Positions 46,341-57,768 of a DNA stretch of 64,000 nt are shown here, piece by piece. Positions within the stretch are counted from its first letter, which is position 1; each line of letters begins with the position of its first letter. The notes beneath the pieces were generated by a model. That model searched no databases and was not told where the DNA came from. It saw nothing but the letters and a program-made list of their open reading frames with translations. The stretch covers positions 51,206,233 to 51,270,232 of the forward strand of contig NC_087067.1 in the NCBI RefSeq assembly GCF_963678635.1. Direction: 5' to 3'. The translations under genes and the position numbers were made by a program. This stretch comes from Symsagittifera roscoffensis. Its lineage: Eukaryota; Xenacoelomorpha; Acoela; Convolutidae.

Positions 46341-46727
46341 GGTAGTCGTAGTCTGGCTCGAATGCCGCATTCTCCATGCCTCGATGAGGGATGCCACTCA
46401 CTACTCTAGGGGGCCTGGGTCGGTTTCTACCTTGGTAAAGCGAATTAGTCGGCCCATATCTGATCTCAGGCACCGTTAAGTTACTCGCCCCGCCAACTCC
46501 GTTACTCCCTGGTCCATTCGGCAGACCGAGCGACTGGGGATCTCTTGCTGGCGACAGGTACCCCATTCCCATTCCGGAAGTAGGCGGGGGTCCCAGATGG
46601 GTCCTGGCGGGTGGCGGAGGTCCATGACCATGGGATGTCATGGGTATGCGTCTGCCAGGAGGGGGAGCAGGCTCCATCGAATCAAGCTCCTCGACTATGC
46701 TTGATCTCTTTGAATCTACAGACGCTC
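46341..46727 (-). CDS. Cav2-type calcium channel alpha-1, C-tail exon
   Basis: 387-nt exon. The acceptor TTTTAGAAAG is chosen so that the split Gly codon joins the upstream exon (KSKQ|GASVDSKRSSIVEELDS); an AG four bases earlier would shift the frame. Proline-rich (EPAPPPGRR, HGPPPPARTHLGPPP) and ends FEPDYDY, donor CC|GTGCAT, phase 1, matching the TC that begins the last exon. Reading on without splicing gives only RA and a stop (46333), so intron retention would give a truncated tail without the EWC ligand. Confidence 0.78.
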
Positions 46728-46904
46728 CTTTCTAAAACATCAAATTTGTGTTCTGACCAGTGAAGGTAGAAAGAAACTTTGCATTCAAAGGCGTTCGAGC
46801 GATATATCATGTTAATTATTGATTTTTGTCTCGAGAAAGTTTTTGTGCGCCCAAAAGCAGAACTTTATCAGAGGTATTTATCACACTCTTGTCTAGAAAT
46901 CTAA

Positions 46905-47130
46905 GTTAGCTGAAGTATCTCAAAATAATACAAAGGGGGACCCTTTGGGTTGACAGGGGGTCAAATTCGTGAAAAGAAAAAGCGTCCGCTTGATCAAAAT
47001 TTTCCAAAAATTGCATAAAAACGCCTTTTTTGGCACGTTTTTTCAAAATTTTGCCTGCTGCACAAAAAGTTTGGCCAAAATGGGGTCTTTGTAGTGATTT
47101 AGGAGAGCTCAGACAACTTTTTTTGAAAAA
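46905..47130 (-). repeat. GGCGGATCTAGG-family fragment
   Basis: Internal part only (GGGGGACCCTTTGGGT, CAAAATTTTGCCTGC, GGAGAGCTCAGA) without either end; it is directly followed by a foldback fragment. Confidence 0.6.
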
Positions 47131-47139
47131 TCGGTCTTA

Positions 47140-47381
47140 GAAATCGTTCCAAATTATTTGAATTGGGCAATTTGTCATAATTGCTACGTTAGTAGCAGCA
47201 AAATTTATCACTTTGTACTTAATATGGCGTGTGGGTGAATGATTTAAAAAGAAAACTCCAATTTTTTTCTTTTTTGATTAAAAAATTCACCTTTTTCTGA
47301 AAGCAAACACTGCTCCATAGATAGATATTTAAAGGCAGTCGATACCTTATGGGGCTTCACCTTGATACGAGCAGTATTGTT
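47140..47381 (+). repeat. Foldback-family right-end fragment
   Basis: Contains AATATGGCGTGTGGGTGAAT, ACTGCTCCATAGATAG and the end CTTGATACGAGCAGTATTGTT, as in the right arms of 36902-37861. Confidence 0.68.
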
Positions 47382-47885
47382 GACTTTTGTTAAGAAAAAG
47401 CGTTAATTGGAGCAAAGGCAAAAAATTCTTGTATCAGCGCAAGTTTTTCAGTGTTTCATCGAATTTGCAAAATTGCAAATTTCCATACTAAATTCCAATT
47501 TTTGAAGTTGCCTCACAAAATCCTGTAAATTACTGCAAATTAAAATGTCGAAACTTCCGAAATTAGCTAGTGTTAAAAATTTCGAAGTTTGCTAGTATGA
47601 AGCAAAAAGATTACACAGAGCACAATTTTTCCATTCCTTTATTTAAAAGTTGGAGCAAAAAATTGCACTGCAGGTATTACAGGGTGTTCGACGGTGATTT
47701 TGCCCAAAAAGGAATAAAAAATTAAATTTGTGTCTGATTCCAATTTTTCCCTATATTATAGGCTGCAATTTCCTATATTATCTTGATATATTTGACGTGT
47801 ATTTTTGATGACCAATTTAAACTCTGAGTTGATGTAATGTACATTTTTGTATTGAAATAAATTGAAGTCAATACTTTCAGTCGCT

Positions 47886-48091
47886 TGATGTGACTAGCAA
47901 ATTATTCACTCGACAAAACACCAATTTTGAGAAGCGTAAAGTAAATCATGATTGACAGAGTCTCAAAATGGTACTACTATTTCGAAACTCTGTCAACCGT
48001 GATGTACGCTTCATGATAGAGATTTCCTCTGCCTCAAAATTTTTCATAATTGTTTTTTTTTGTCGATTGAATAATTTGCGAGTCACATTTT
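47886..48091. repeat. Inverted-repeat element (hairpin), about 0.2 kb
   Basis: Left TGATGTGACTAGCAAATTATTC pairs with right GAATAATTTGCGAGTCACAT; inner arms CATGATTGACAGAGT and ACTCTGTCAACCGTGAT also pair around a centre near 47980. No coding capacity. Confidence 0.7.
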
Positions 48092-48243
48092 AAGTTATTT
48101 AGTAAGGCATTTTTTCTTTTTTTTTTGAAAAAAAAACGTAGAAAAAGCTTACCCGAAATAAAATTGGTTTTCGCGCTAAGTCGATACTCACTTAATGTAC
48201 GTTGAAATAACAGAATTGAGGTCCATTAAGTACAACAGCTTAC

Positions 48244-48319
48244 CTTGTTTGGACTTTGCTGCCAGGGAGTTTTGAATGGGAACCTGAAAGAGCTCCTTCG
48301 CGATGAGTTCGGACTGTTC
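48244..48319 (-). CDS. Cav2-type calcium channel alpha-1, small C-tail exon
   Basis: 76-nt exon, acceptor GTTGCAG, donor CAAG|GTAAGC. Encodes EQSELIAKELFQVPIQNSLA and KSKQ, phase 0 to phase 1. Comparable short peptides with AKELxQVP follow the IQ region in arthropod Cav2 tails, from memory. Fits the phase of the exon at 46727. Confidence 0.72.
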
Positions 48320-49129
48320 CTGCAACAAACACAAATGACCCAGTTTAATAAGGAGTTGCTTAAAAATCTCTGAAATATGCAGATTTAATTAAGAAAAACA
48401 TAATAAAATACAGCATTAATTTTGTTGCTACAATTTGAGAAGAAATTCGAGCGACGTCGCAATACAAACAAAAAGACGAAGTTGACAAAAGCTAATTTAC
48501 ATTTCGGGAGAAAAGTTTTGGTGGCAGAAATTTTCAGCAATGTCGATTTCGCAAAAGATAATGGTTAAATCATTTAAATTCACTTCATCGATTTAGTAAG
48601 AAGAATAATCCGTACCTGAGTTTCGATCAAAACGCTTAACTAAACAAAGAGAATTATCTAATAAGTTACAATACTTTTTGGTATATATATATTTTTCAAT
48701 CTAATACCAAATACACAAATTCACGGTATGTTATAAAAACAATGATCGATCTGCTCAGTATAATTATACCGCTGGTCTCAGAGTTGCATCTAATTACTGA
48801 TTTCGTCATATATAGGCGGATTCAATTGCAAATTTATGATGAAAAATTACTAAAATATACAAGCAGAACTTCCTGAGAGCCTTTTAACTTTTCGGGGTAA
48901 CTCCTCGGCCGTAACCTGTGTAAAAAACTGATTGCTTTATAAAAATTAAAATGATCAGCATCAGTAGAACAATGTTTTTTTTCTAATACGTCTAAATTCT
49001 GCAAAAATATTATTACGTCATCGGATTTTGTGGGAGCAAAAAACTCTATATCAAGCTTTGAATTCCTTCTCATTTCGAAAAAACGACGTTATGAGTTTCA
49101 ATTTTGACGATATGTTGAGCGAATTGTTG

Positions 49130-49265
49130 GCGCTGCAACTTTTTAGGCAATTTTGGGAAGATTTTGAACAAAAAATTACCATTTAACCACGTGCTTTCCC
49201 CGTAACAATTATTAGTTACCGGCGCCAAAGGCGCTTTTATTACAATAATTTTAGTTTAGGGCTGG
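49130..49265 (-). repeat. Degenerate GGCGGATCTAGG-family fragment
   Basis: Only TTTTAGGCAATTTTGGGAAG ... GGCGCCAAAGGCGC (49219-49233) and the following ATTTTAG are recognisable. Confidence 0.5.
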
Positions 49266-49401
49266 CAAGCAACCAATGGCTGTCGTAAAAATGCATCAAT
49301 GGTGGAACTTTTTAATACAAAAAATGACATCCAAGGGGGGTGGTGGGGTGGTTGCACGCTACTGACAGTTGGTTAGAGAGTTCATCATAAATGTATTGTA
49401 C

Positions 49402-49512
49402 TAACACAGGAGAGGGTTTTGCAGACCCTATGTCCGAGTTGACGTCTGACTTGGATCCCAGGGCAAAAGATTTCACCTCTCCCAGAATCCGCTTGAACAT
49501 CGAGGGACGTCT
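49402..49512 (-). CDS. Cav2-type calcium channel alpha-1, C-tail exon after IQ region
   Basis: Acceptor GATACAG at 49513-49514; reads RRPSMFKRILGEVKSFALGS in phase 0 directly after KE of the preceding exon. The donor is uncertain: a good GAG|GTGAAA lies after only 36 nt (RILGE|), while CCT|GTGTTA, TTA|GTACAA and TCA|GTAGCG further on are weaker; all are in phase 0. The continuing Ser/Pro-rich reading (SDVNSDIGSAKPSP) suggests the longer version is also coding. Confidence 0.6.
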
Positions 49513-49829
49513 CTGTATCAACAAACATTATGCTTCTTGTTGACCTTTACCTTATTAATGGAAGCTTCTAATGTATCTCATCATGCAAATGAACACCTTC
49601 ATAATATATGTTTAATCATTACACAACTTTGATCATTAATCCTGCAAACTTCACAATATGACATGAAAAAAAAACTGAATAGCTTAAACTTAAAGTTGTC
49701 AAAAATTAAATGTTCTCAAATTATATTTCGAATAAGAATTTTGAAAATTTTATTGAATTTTTGGTTAAACAAATTATGTAAAATTTGAAAAATGGTTCAA
49801 AAATTGGGAAAAACTGTTTTAAGAATGAC

Positions 49830-50047
49830 CTCTTTGTGATGTTCTTGCGCCTTTTCCAACTTGGCCTTGTTCTCCTTGTATATCTCGTGCAGTAGCAGCC
49901 CAGCATATATCTTCCCAGTGCTGAGGTTGGGGTAGACCAGCTCCGAGTTGGGGGGCACGAGGAGGTCTATCATTTTGGGGGACAGACTGGGCCACATGTT
50001 CTTGATGATGCCACGCAGCTCCTCATTCGCCTGGTTCATCTCGTCCG
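49830..50047 (-). CDS. Cav2-type calcium channel alpha-1, pre-IQ/IQ exon
   Basis: 218-nt exon, acceptor TTTTGTAG, donor GAG|GTCATT. Encodes DEMNQANEELRGIIKNMWP, LSPKMIDLLVPPNSELVYP and the IQ-like helix GKIYAGLLLHEIYKENKAK. In Cav1 and Cav2 channels this helix binds calmodulin for Ca-dependent facilitation/inactivation (family knowledge). At the position of Ile-Gln of Cav1 or Ile-Met of Cav2.1 this protein has Leu-Leu. Joins the EF-hand exon as PY|ADEM in phase 1. Confidence 0.9.
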
Positions 50048-52367
50048 CTACAAAAAGAAAGTTGTCGGCTTTCATTGGTAAGCTAAGCTTGCATTCAATC
50101 ATCATTTATGTGCCACAATTTCTTTTCAGAATCTTTAGAGTTTTAGTTCTAGGGTTCAGAATCTTTGTGGGATCTTTAATCTTGTCATTTTGTGGATGAG
50201 TATCCGCAGAACAGCATTTTCGGATAGCCGAAAAGTTGTTTCGTTCCCGAATCGCCGCGAATTAACGCAAAAATGGCTTGAAACGATCACTGATTGCCAT
50301 GTAAAAACTGACCAAGCTGACTACCGTGACCTGTAAATTTCAATACATTTTAGCTTCCCGTGGACAAATTTGATATTCGGCTAACCGGAAACAAATTTGA
50401 TTTCTGGCTACCCGGGAACGGTGCCGCGACAACTTGCAACAAGATACAACTCGCAAAAAAAGACAACTTAAAAAATCTTTTAAAAAGACAACTCGCAAAA
50501 ACAGACGCAAAAAAAATCGCATAAGACCGGAAGAAAATTAAACTTCCATTTGATCTAAAGGTGAAAAAAAAAACGGTAAAACATCAAAGCCTTTGAGCCG
50601 TCAAAATTTCCACCGTATAAAGGAGTTTTACAGATCAAAGTTAATTGAAAAGGCTTCCAGCTGCAAAATTAGAACAATGATTTGATAGTTTTTAAGAGTT
50701 GCTGATATCCTTCGTTGCAATTGCTCATGTTTAGGACATTTATTGGGCTTTTCTTCGGATTTATTCCGAATCAGACAATTTTCCGTTAATTTTTGCTCCT
50801 TCCTTAATTGCTGAATGAATTTTGATACAGTGGGGTGAGCGTAACTCATTCCTAATAGAAAAAGTTTATTCTTCGACCGAATTGCTTTTTTTGCTTTCCT
50901 TTTATCGCATTGTTGAACTGATTACATCTAGCTGATCTGAAATGTAGATCTCCACCGTCCACGCTTTTTGAAATAATTGAGACATGACCGGAGCTGCTCA
51001 TTCTCAGTTGTTGTTGTTGCGTAGAGAGCTTCTAGTACCAACTTCAAGTCGCATCCAGGATTAAGAGCCAGCGCAATAAATGATTTCACTTCTTTCTTAG
51101 GTCATTGTCTTTTCTGTATTTAACCGCTAGTCCTATTTCTTTTATTTTTTGCCAATTGGCCTGCGCAAAATGAAAAAGTACCCTTTTAGAGATGCTGTTG
51201 GGAATTCCGATTTGAAAGCAGAAATTGCTGCTTATACGAATTGAAAAACAATTTCTGTTGACCTTTATGAAAGGTTAAGTTGACATAACACCCGAAATAC
51301 TTGTTGATATTGCCGTTGAGTGTTTTGTTGTAACAGAAAATAAACCATTGGGACGGAGTAGTTGTTTATAACATCATGCACAGTATATACTTGATAGAAT
51401 AATGATGGTCAATTTTACGTCAGCGTGCCACGTTGTGTAACGCTCGAGAATTCCATGTTTGCCTCAGTGGTGAACACAAAAGCCGGTTTGAATCCCCCGG
51501 CCCCGAGTCATAAGCCAAAAAACTCTCCCTCCTCCCTTAGAGTGATTTGAAATTTGATGGAAATTGCTGTATCCCCCACTGTTTTTGGCAAACTCCAAAA
51601 TCTCTTTCTCGTTGAATCGCTCTCGCAACCGACGTAAATTTGGGCATGTTTGCTGCGCACTCCTCGGAACAATATACTCGTATCTCTCCCCAATAATTGT
51701 TTTGAAATAAGTATAAAATTAAGTGATATTTAGTGAGGAATTACGGGTCTTGCTTTAGGGGTAATTAGGGAATATCTTCCAGTTTATCGCGAGTTATCGC
51801 GTTTTGCGAATTGTCGTAGTTGCTAATTTATACGAGTTGTCTTTTTTGCGAGTTGTTTTTCCTTGCGAAATTGTCGTGTGACGCCTGGGAACACGGCTCC
51901 TTGGCACGCCATCCTTCATCATGGAGAATAAATTTCAAGAAACATTACCATAGTTTAATTTACCAAAAAAATTTCCATTTAACTTTGAGACGGTCAAGTT
52001 TTTATGAAGCGTCACTTGCCATAAACAAATGTACAGAAAAATTGAAAACACAACGACCACAAAACGAAAGTTAAGCGTTTCGGTAAAATATTCGGCAAAC
52101 TAGGATAACACAAGCTTCAAGTCATTTAGACAATTTTGAGGTCCTTAACTTATGTAATAAAAGCAGTCAGGTTTTAGATTTGCTAGGATGTTGAATGTTT
52201 TGAAAAGTTACTAACGGAGTATTGCCAAAAATTAGACATTCAGTAAAGGTGACATGTCGTAAGCCAATCAGAATCGAGATAAAAAACAAACGTACAAAAT
52301 ATATTTTTTTCTCATTTCTTATGGGCTTACAACGTGTCTTTTTTGCTAGGTAACCGTTTCCACTCAC
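50048..52367. other. Calcium channel intron, nothing recognised
   Basis: 2.3 kb, AT-rich with TTGCGA/GCGAGTTGT-like short recurrences (50450, 51795-51860). No conserved frame or terminal repeat seen. Confidence 0.5.
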
Positions 52368-52698
52368 CATAAGGCAGCTTTATTCTGAGCGAAGTGCGAA
52401 TGAGTGCGAAGAGAGTAGTGGTGAAGTGGACTCTGTTCTCTGAGTCGAGAGGCATGTTCATCTTAATCAGCCTCTGATAGGCCAGTTTGTAAGGACACTT
52501 CCTGCCGAAGCCGACTGGGGGAGAGAGGGTGCGCAGCATCTCATACATGTCTGAGTAGGTTATGTAGCCACATCCACAAGGGTCGTAGTCCCCCCACACT
52601 CGCAGGAATTCGTCCAAGTGATGCGCCCCCAGAATACTCTTATCCCTGGTCAAGTAGTCGAAGTTATCCATGATAACGGCCACGAACAAATTCAACAT
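52368..52698 (-). CDS. Cav2-type calcium channel alpha-1, end of IVS6 and EF-hand-like domain
   Basis: 331-nt exon, acceptor TTTTTAG, donor ATG|GTGAGT. Begins [19 protein letters not shown], the invariant inner end of IVS6, then the EF-hand-like region ([20 protein letters not shown]) and [20 protein letters not shown] with [13 protein letters not shown]. The form RxLSPPxGFGxKCP...MNMPLD is that of invertebrate Cav2 (cacophony-like) rather than Cav1 or Cav3. Both alternative pore exons upstream end in phase 0 and can join it. Confidence 0.95.
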
Positions 52699-53932
52699 CT
52701 AAAAAGAGAATAAACCGTTTGTAGAATAGAAAAAGTTAAATTATATTTTATTGAGTAGCTACAGAGGGGAAAGTACTGAGGGAAAGGAAACAAACATGAA
52801 AACGACAATGAAGTGAAGAGATGACATTCGACATTCAAACAAACAAGTACACATTCACATGACAAAACAAGCCATGCAGCAAACTTTTATGATCGTTTTT
52901 TATCATTTTTGTTTAAAAAAATTATCACTATGAAATTAGGAATTTAAATTTTCGAAAACTTTTGAAGCGTAATTGCTACCTTAGGTTATAGTTAGTGTTA
53001 CTTACAGCAAAAAAAAGATTTGTTTTTTGTTTTATTTTAAAATTTTCCCAGCTTAGTTTACAGTTTAGATACATTTAATAGTAGATAGTTTCAATGTTAG
53101 TATGTTAAACAGTTACCCAATACACAAACCACAAACAGTATCGACGCCACAAAGCTCCGCCTCGCACCTGATTTGCAAGCCAGATGAAATTATGACAGAC
53201 ACGAAATAACCCAAATTGAAAGAGCCCGCTGCTTATACGCAGTCAATACCAAGTTATCGCCAATCCCGAAATCTGTTCTCAAGAATAATTTCTCGAGAAT
53301 TTCTTTGAAAACTATTTTTTTTTCAAACCATGCTCGGTGATACTTGGTTAAACGTTAGAAAGTAGAGCCAAAACGTCCAAAAAAATGCAAACGTTGCATT
53401 ACTTTTCTGATTAGTTGCAAAAAAAATCTTATTTTAGATTGGTCAATTTGTGGGTATTGGCTCATGATTTGGTATTAACTGTTTGCACTGTATGAAGACG
53501 AGGAGAGAATGAAACAAAAACGAGAACGAAAGAAGAAACTGAAAAGAAAAAGAGACAGAAGAACAGAAATACACTGACAGATGAGTAAGATTAACTCACG
53601 AGTGAGAAGAAACAAGACACCGACTTCTTATTCGGTTCTTAACTTAAACTAAGTTGGCCCACTTAACTGTAATACCCCTTTTTGATGAGCCCCTACTTCT
53701 TTTGTTTTTTTTCTCCTTATCAATTTCCATTCAAAAATGTCAGGTTTTTCTTTCAAATAATCACAAATGATTTACTGAACAAGCTTTGAGCAGTCAAGTT
53801 TTTCTTTTCGTTGTAACCAGGGGCTCATGCCAACTTTTTTATATATTTCACGGAATGCATTGTCCGTGAATGAGAATTGGGTGGGGGGGGTAGTTAAAGG
53901 GTGAGGGGTTGGGGGGGGGGGGGGGGTCTTAC
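52699..53932. other. Calcium channel intron with purine-rich tract
   Basis: Between the EF-hand exon and the short pore exon. 53505-53570 is almost pure A/G on the + strand. A 16-G run at 53911-53926 (16-C on the gene strand) begins a few bases after the short pore exon's donor. Confidence 0.6.
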
Positions 53933-54083
53933 CAGGAAGGAGGATAGGAATACGAAAGTGGTAAAGTATCCTATGGATAGGGCACTGCCACAGGCGAAGC
54001 TGCCCTTGCCGGAGGTTATGTCACAGGGGGCGCCAGAGTCACAGGCCAGCATAATCATCTGCCAGCTCTCCCCAGTAGCGCAT
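53933..54083 (-). CDS. Cav2-type calcium channel alpha-1, domain IV pore/S6 exon, short alternative
   Basis: 151-nt exon, acceptor GTGGACAG, donor CTG|GTAAGA. Encodes CATGESWQMIMLACDSG, APCDITSGKGSFACGSALS and IGYFTTFVFLSSFL. The Glu of TGESW is the domain IV selectivity-filter residue; the rest is pore helix 2 and most of IVS6. It starts in phase 2 and ends in phase 0, exactly as the longer exon at 56803-57067, with which it shares the motif TGESWQ-IML and FVFLSSFL. The two cannot be spliced together in frame, so they should be mutually exclusive. Confidence 0.9.
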
Positions 54084-56802
54084 CTGTCCACAGCCACCAA
54101 CCAGTTATTAGTCATACTCATACTCATTACTCTTCATTCATTACTCAAGTCCTTTTTGATAGTCTCACTTTTATAATGAGAAAAAACTATTACTAACTAG
54201 GATAACCGGTTGCGAATCAGAAGCCGAATTTTTACCAATATGGCGTTATTATGATACTACACTTGACTCCCGCTCTCTTTGATCGGCTGGAAAAAACGGA
54301 CCTTACGCCATAATTCCCTTTCTTAACCCTAGGGGATGGCCGGAAGAATAATATGGCCTTCAACTAAATTTACTGTTTTTTTTTTCGTTTTCGTTGTTTT
54401 AATTAAGATCTCATCATTAAAACAAGGGTAGCCAGAGTGATCCGACCAGATAATTACAGCAAAAAATGAAATGAAAAAATTATAATTGTAAACTTTTTCT
54501 TTCCACTTTTTCGTCCAAATTTTGTGCTGTTTTCTTGGTGAGTTTTAATCAATTTAAATCGGCTCCAATCCAGATAATAGTGTTCTACAACGATTCAAAA
54601 GTCCTCCCGATGACAAATTGGAAGTGAGTGACTTATTGAAGTAGCTTTCCAATCTTTTACTGGTAATCACTCTGATGATTACAAAAATATTGGGAAAAGT
54701 CCTTGACAACAGCTAGACTCACCGAACTGATCAATTTACAAACGAAGTGATTTAAATATCCGATTAGAAATTTTTTGTGGCACCTGATTGCGCGAACGAC
54801 AAACAAAACTTAGGCTATAATTACTCTAACCCTTTGGACAGAACAAAAAGAACGTTGACAGCATTTGATACTAGCTAATGATTTTTCAAATGCCTGCCGC
54901 TACCTGATCCAGCTACTTGATATAATTTTACTCCAAAATTTGTGAACCACGAAAAACAGACAATTTTTAGGCTCAACATTTTTTGAGCCTAAGTTAGCTA
55001 AATAACTTTTTTTGTGTCCATGCCAACGAATTTTACAACGCTGAATTGAATAATAAATTTTCTTTCCTCAGAAGGAAACTGAAACTGAGCTGTTAACAGC
55101 AAGAAGGACAAGCAACAAAAGTGAGGGGAAAAAAGTTCAAGAGTGCTGAAAAGCAGTTTCAAAACAAAATTTTAGGAGGATTAAGAAAAAATATAGCTGT
55201 GAAAACTAAGTCATCTGCAAGAAAAAGAGAGAAAAATTATTTAACTGCTTCTCCGAGCAATCAAAATATACAAACTACTCCCCAATGTTTCTGTCCTAAA
55301 TTTTAGCTAGTCTTAATTTTTTTAATAAAACTCAAGCCTCAACCAACCCTGAATTTAAGTAATTAAGTAATGTTGTGACATAAGAAAATTGAAAAGGAAC
55401 TCTGGTTGACAAGGATGAGCTATTTTGTCAGATTTTTGCGTATCTTATCTTGCAAAATCTTGCGAGATTCTTGCATAACCTCTTGCAAGATACATCATTT
55501 GCATTTACGACTTATGTATTTTGTGAGTAGCTCGCAGCATAATCAAACCAGCCAAAATTATGTCATTTGTGTAGAAGTTTGCTTGATTTTTGTAACTTTT
55601 ACAAAACTTTTACATTGATTTTATGTATAAATAGGTTTAGGCCGAGATTGTTCACTTGATCCTTGAATTGATCAAACTTCAATTTGTGTACTTAAGTCCA
55701 AGTTTTAAAATAAATTCAGAGTAAAATCTAAAAAACTCTTTTTCCAGTTCGTATGGCAGGTTTAGAGTAGCCATCCGGGCTAATAATGTCTCTAAGAATG
55801 TCAATGCAGCCTCCTGGTATTCAAATTCTATCTGAGATAAGACATTCGCAATATATGACAGAGATGAGATGGGAAAACGACTGAAATAGGATACCAATCA
55901 ACGATTATTTTACAGTGAGGGGGTTATTACAATATAACAGGTGAGGCATTATTTGAATCTTGAAGGATCGCAAGTCATTAAATGAGTTAAACCGACATGG
56001 CCTGAATTGTGCACAAGCATGGAGCTTAGGCGTCAATCACTTTTTCAAAATGGTGAATTTGACAACTCAGTTAATGTGCTTTTCAGATACTTATCAAGAG
56101 CAGTCTTTTAAATTAAAGCATGTCATTTTTTTGTGCGCGGAAGTAAAATAACGGGTTTTTATCAAAGTCATCATTTTTTATAAACTTATTCCAATCGTTC
56201 ACAAAAATAAGATGAAAAATTTCAAAAATAGGATAAAGTTTAGGATTAAAATACCAAAAGAGGTTAATGTGTATAAATAACTTTATCTACAGGGAATGGC
56301 TGGTCCATCTACAATGCAGGGAAAATTAGCTCTATATTAAACAACGATGATGCCATCAAACGCATGTCAAGAGGTCAAAGGTCACGGTAAAAAGGTCAAG
56401 GTCAATCTAGTGTGACAAGGGATAGTCGGCAGTCAAGGTTGGCAATTCGGTTGCAGATGCAATATTCGTGGGCAAAGGAATTCGAAGTGTTTCAGGGATG
56501 GGGCGAAATAATGACTTCCTTCAAATGACAATAGCCTTTTTTCTGGACTTCTTGAACACATCTATGTTGATTTTCATTAATTGTTTTTCCTTGCAGGACT
56601 AGCTCAAATTGATTTCAGGTTTTTTTCACGCTGATGTCATAATCTTCACATACTTATCGAGAAAGTCTAAGTACTTTGTCGTCTCTTTTCGGGTCGCTTT
56701 TCGAAGGAGTCGGGTCGATACATCCATAAGGGGGAAGATGGTTGTCGCATGTAAGCAATCTGGGGATGTTAAACGGGGTATTTTGGGAGGGGTGTGACTC
56801 AC
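54084..56802. other. Intron between the two alternative pore exons
   Basis: 2.7 kb. No additional conserved exon recognised. A 72-codon minus-strand frame at 55679-55897 looks protein-like but matches nothing I know. A pair of AGGTCA direct repeats is at 56372-56404. Confidence 0.5.
56372..56404 (+). promoter_or_regulatory. AGGTCA direct-repeat cluster (DR1 and DR0)
   Basis: AGGTCA-A-AGGTCA at 56372-56384 (spacing 1) and AGGTCAAGGTCA at 56393-56404 (spacing 0). These are consensus half-sites of nuclear receptors (RXR/HNF4/COUP-TF or ERR/SF1 type). Function is inference only. Confidence 0.35.
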
Positions 56803-57067
56803 CAAAAAAGAGGACAAGAATACGAAAGAAGTGAAGTAGGCGATGGCGGCGAACGAGCCGCACTCCACGACTGGGTCGCCCGGATCCAGAGTCCGCATGT
56901 CGCTCGCGGAGTTCTGCGACACCTGATGATTCGATGATGAAGAGGAGGCAGAGGAGAAGGCGGCGGAGGGGGTGTGTGCGAAATGCGCCTTGGAGGAGGC
57001 GGGATCGCACACTTGTGGATATGCACAACTTAGCATGATTAGTTGCCACGATTCACCCGTGGAGCAA
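56803..57067 (-). CDS. Cav2-type calcium channel alpha-1, domain IV pore/S6 exon, long alternative
   Basis: 265-nt exon, acceptor CTGGGTTAG, donor TTG|GTGAGT. Encodes CSTGESWQLIMLSCAYPQVC, then a Ser-rich insert (AFSSASSSSSNHQVSQNS), then ECGSFAAIAYFTSFVFLSSF. Same phases (2 to 0) as the short exon, which is 114 nt (38 codons) shorter. The extra residues lie in the extracellular turret between the pore and S6. Splicing both exons together would put the short one out of frame and meet TGA after 14 codons. Confidence 0.9.
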
Positions 57068-57351
57068 CTAACCCAGCACACATAACATCGTCACAAATTG
57101 GTCAGAAACTAATCGGACATTTTTACTCAATACCATTTAACCAATTTAATTACTCTCAATTTAGCGCAATAAGCAGAAGTACATTGTAAAAAACATCAAA
57201 ATAATAACTTTTTTGTACGTTTTAAGAGATAACTACAACGCTCGGTTATCACAAGTCGCTTATTCAGTACTTAATTCGTCTTAATACATAAACTAACTTA
57301 AAGTATTGGTTATTGATTGAATAAGGGAGAAAGTATTTGTGGTAGTCTCAC

Positions 57352-57509
57352 CGGAATAGAACTAGCCAGGCGGCCCCGAAGTTGCGGAAGTTGTTGTTCC
57401 TGGTGATCTGGGAGGCGGAGTCCAGGGCGATGTTGCCGAAGAGCTGCATGCCGATGATGGCGTAGATGAAGAACAGCATCACAATTAGAAGACACACATA
57501 CGGCAGCGC
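57352..57509 (-). CDS. Cav2-type calcium channel alpha-1, IVS5 and pore helix 1 exon
   Basis: 158-nt exon, acceptor TGTGTGTAG, donor CCG|GTGAGA. Encodes [20 protein letters not shown] then [13 protein letters not shown] and [16 protein letters not shown], the standard S5-P1 sequence of HVA calcium channels. Starts in phase 0 after the S4 exon (SFK|ALPYV) and ends in phase 2 before either pore exon (R|CATGESW or R|CSTGESW). Confidence 0.95.
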
Positions 57510-57768
57510 CTACACACAATCACAAAAAAATCAGAAATGCTAAAAAGAAATATGTGATTCTTTTGGCCAAGAAAATTACTAAAAAGCCTAGAAACACATT
57601 AGAAATTATAACATAGTTTTTACGACTACGTGAAACAAAAAACCTGTCAAATGACCTGTCTCAAAATGAAAAGTTTGACAATGACCGAACCGTAAAAAGC
57701 CATTATTTTTAGGTTTTTTTCCCAATCGGTCATATATAGTCACATAACGCATGAAACAGTCTTGTAAA

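Noticed and set aside
48834-49073. 79-codon minus-strand frame with a HRLRPRSYPEKL-like stretch
   Set aside because: Looks slightly protein-like, perhaps a transposon fragment, but no domain can be named and it lies in an intron without splice sites that would join the channel exons.
55679-55897. 72-codon minus-strand frame in the intron between alternative pore exons
   Set aside because: Amino-acid composition is plausible, but there is no homology I recognise, no GT/AG pair fitting phase, and no counterpart in Cav2 channels.
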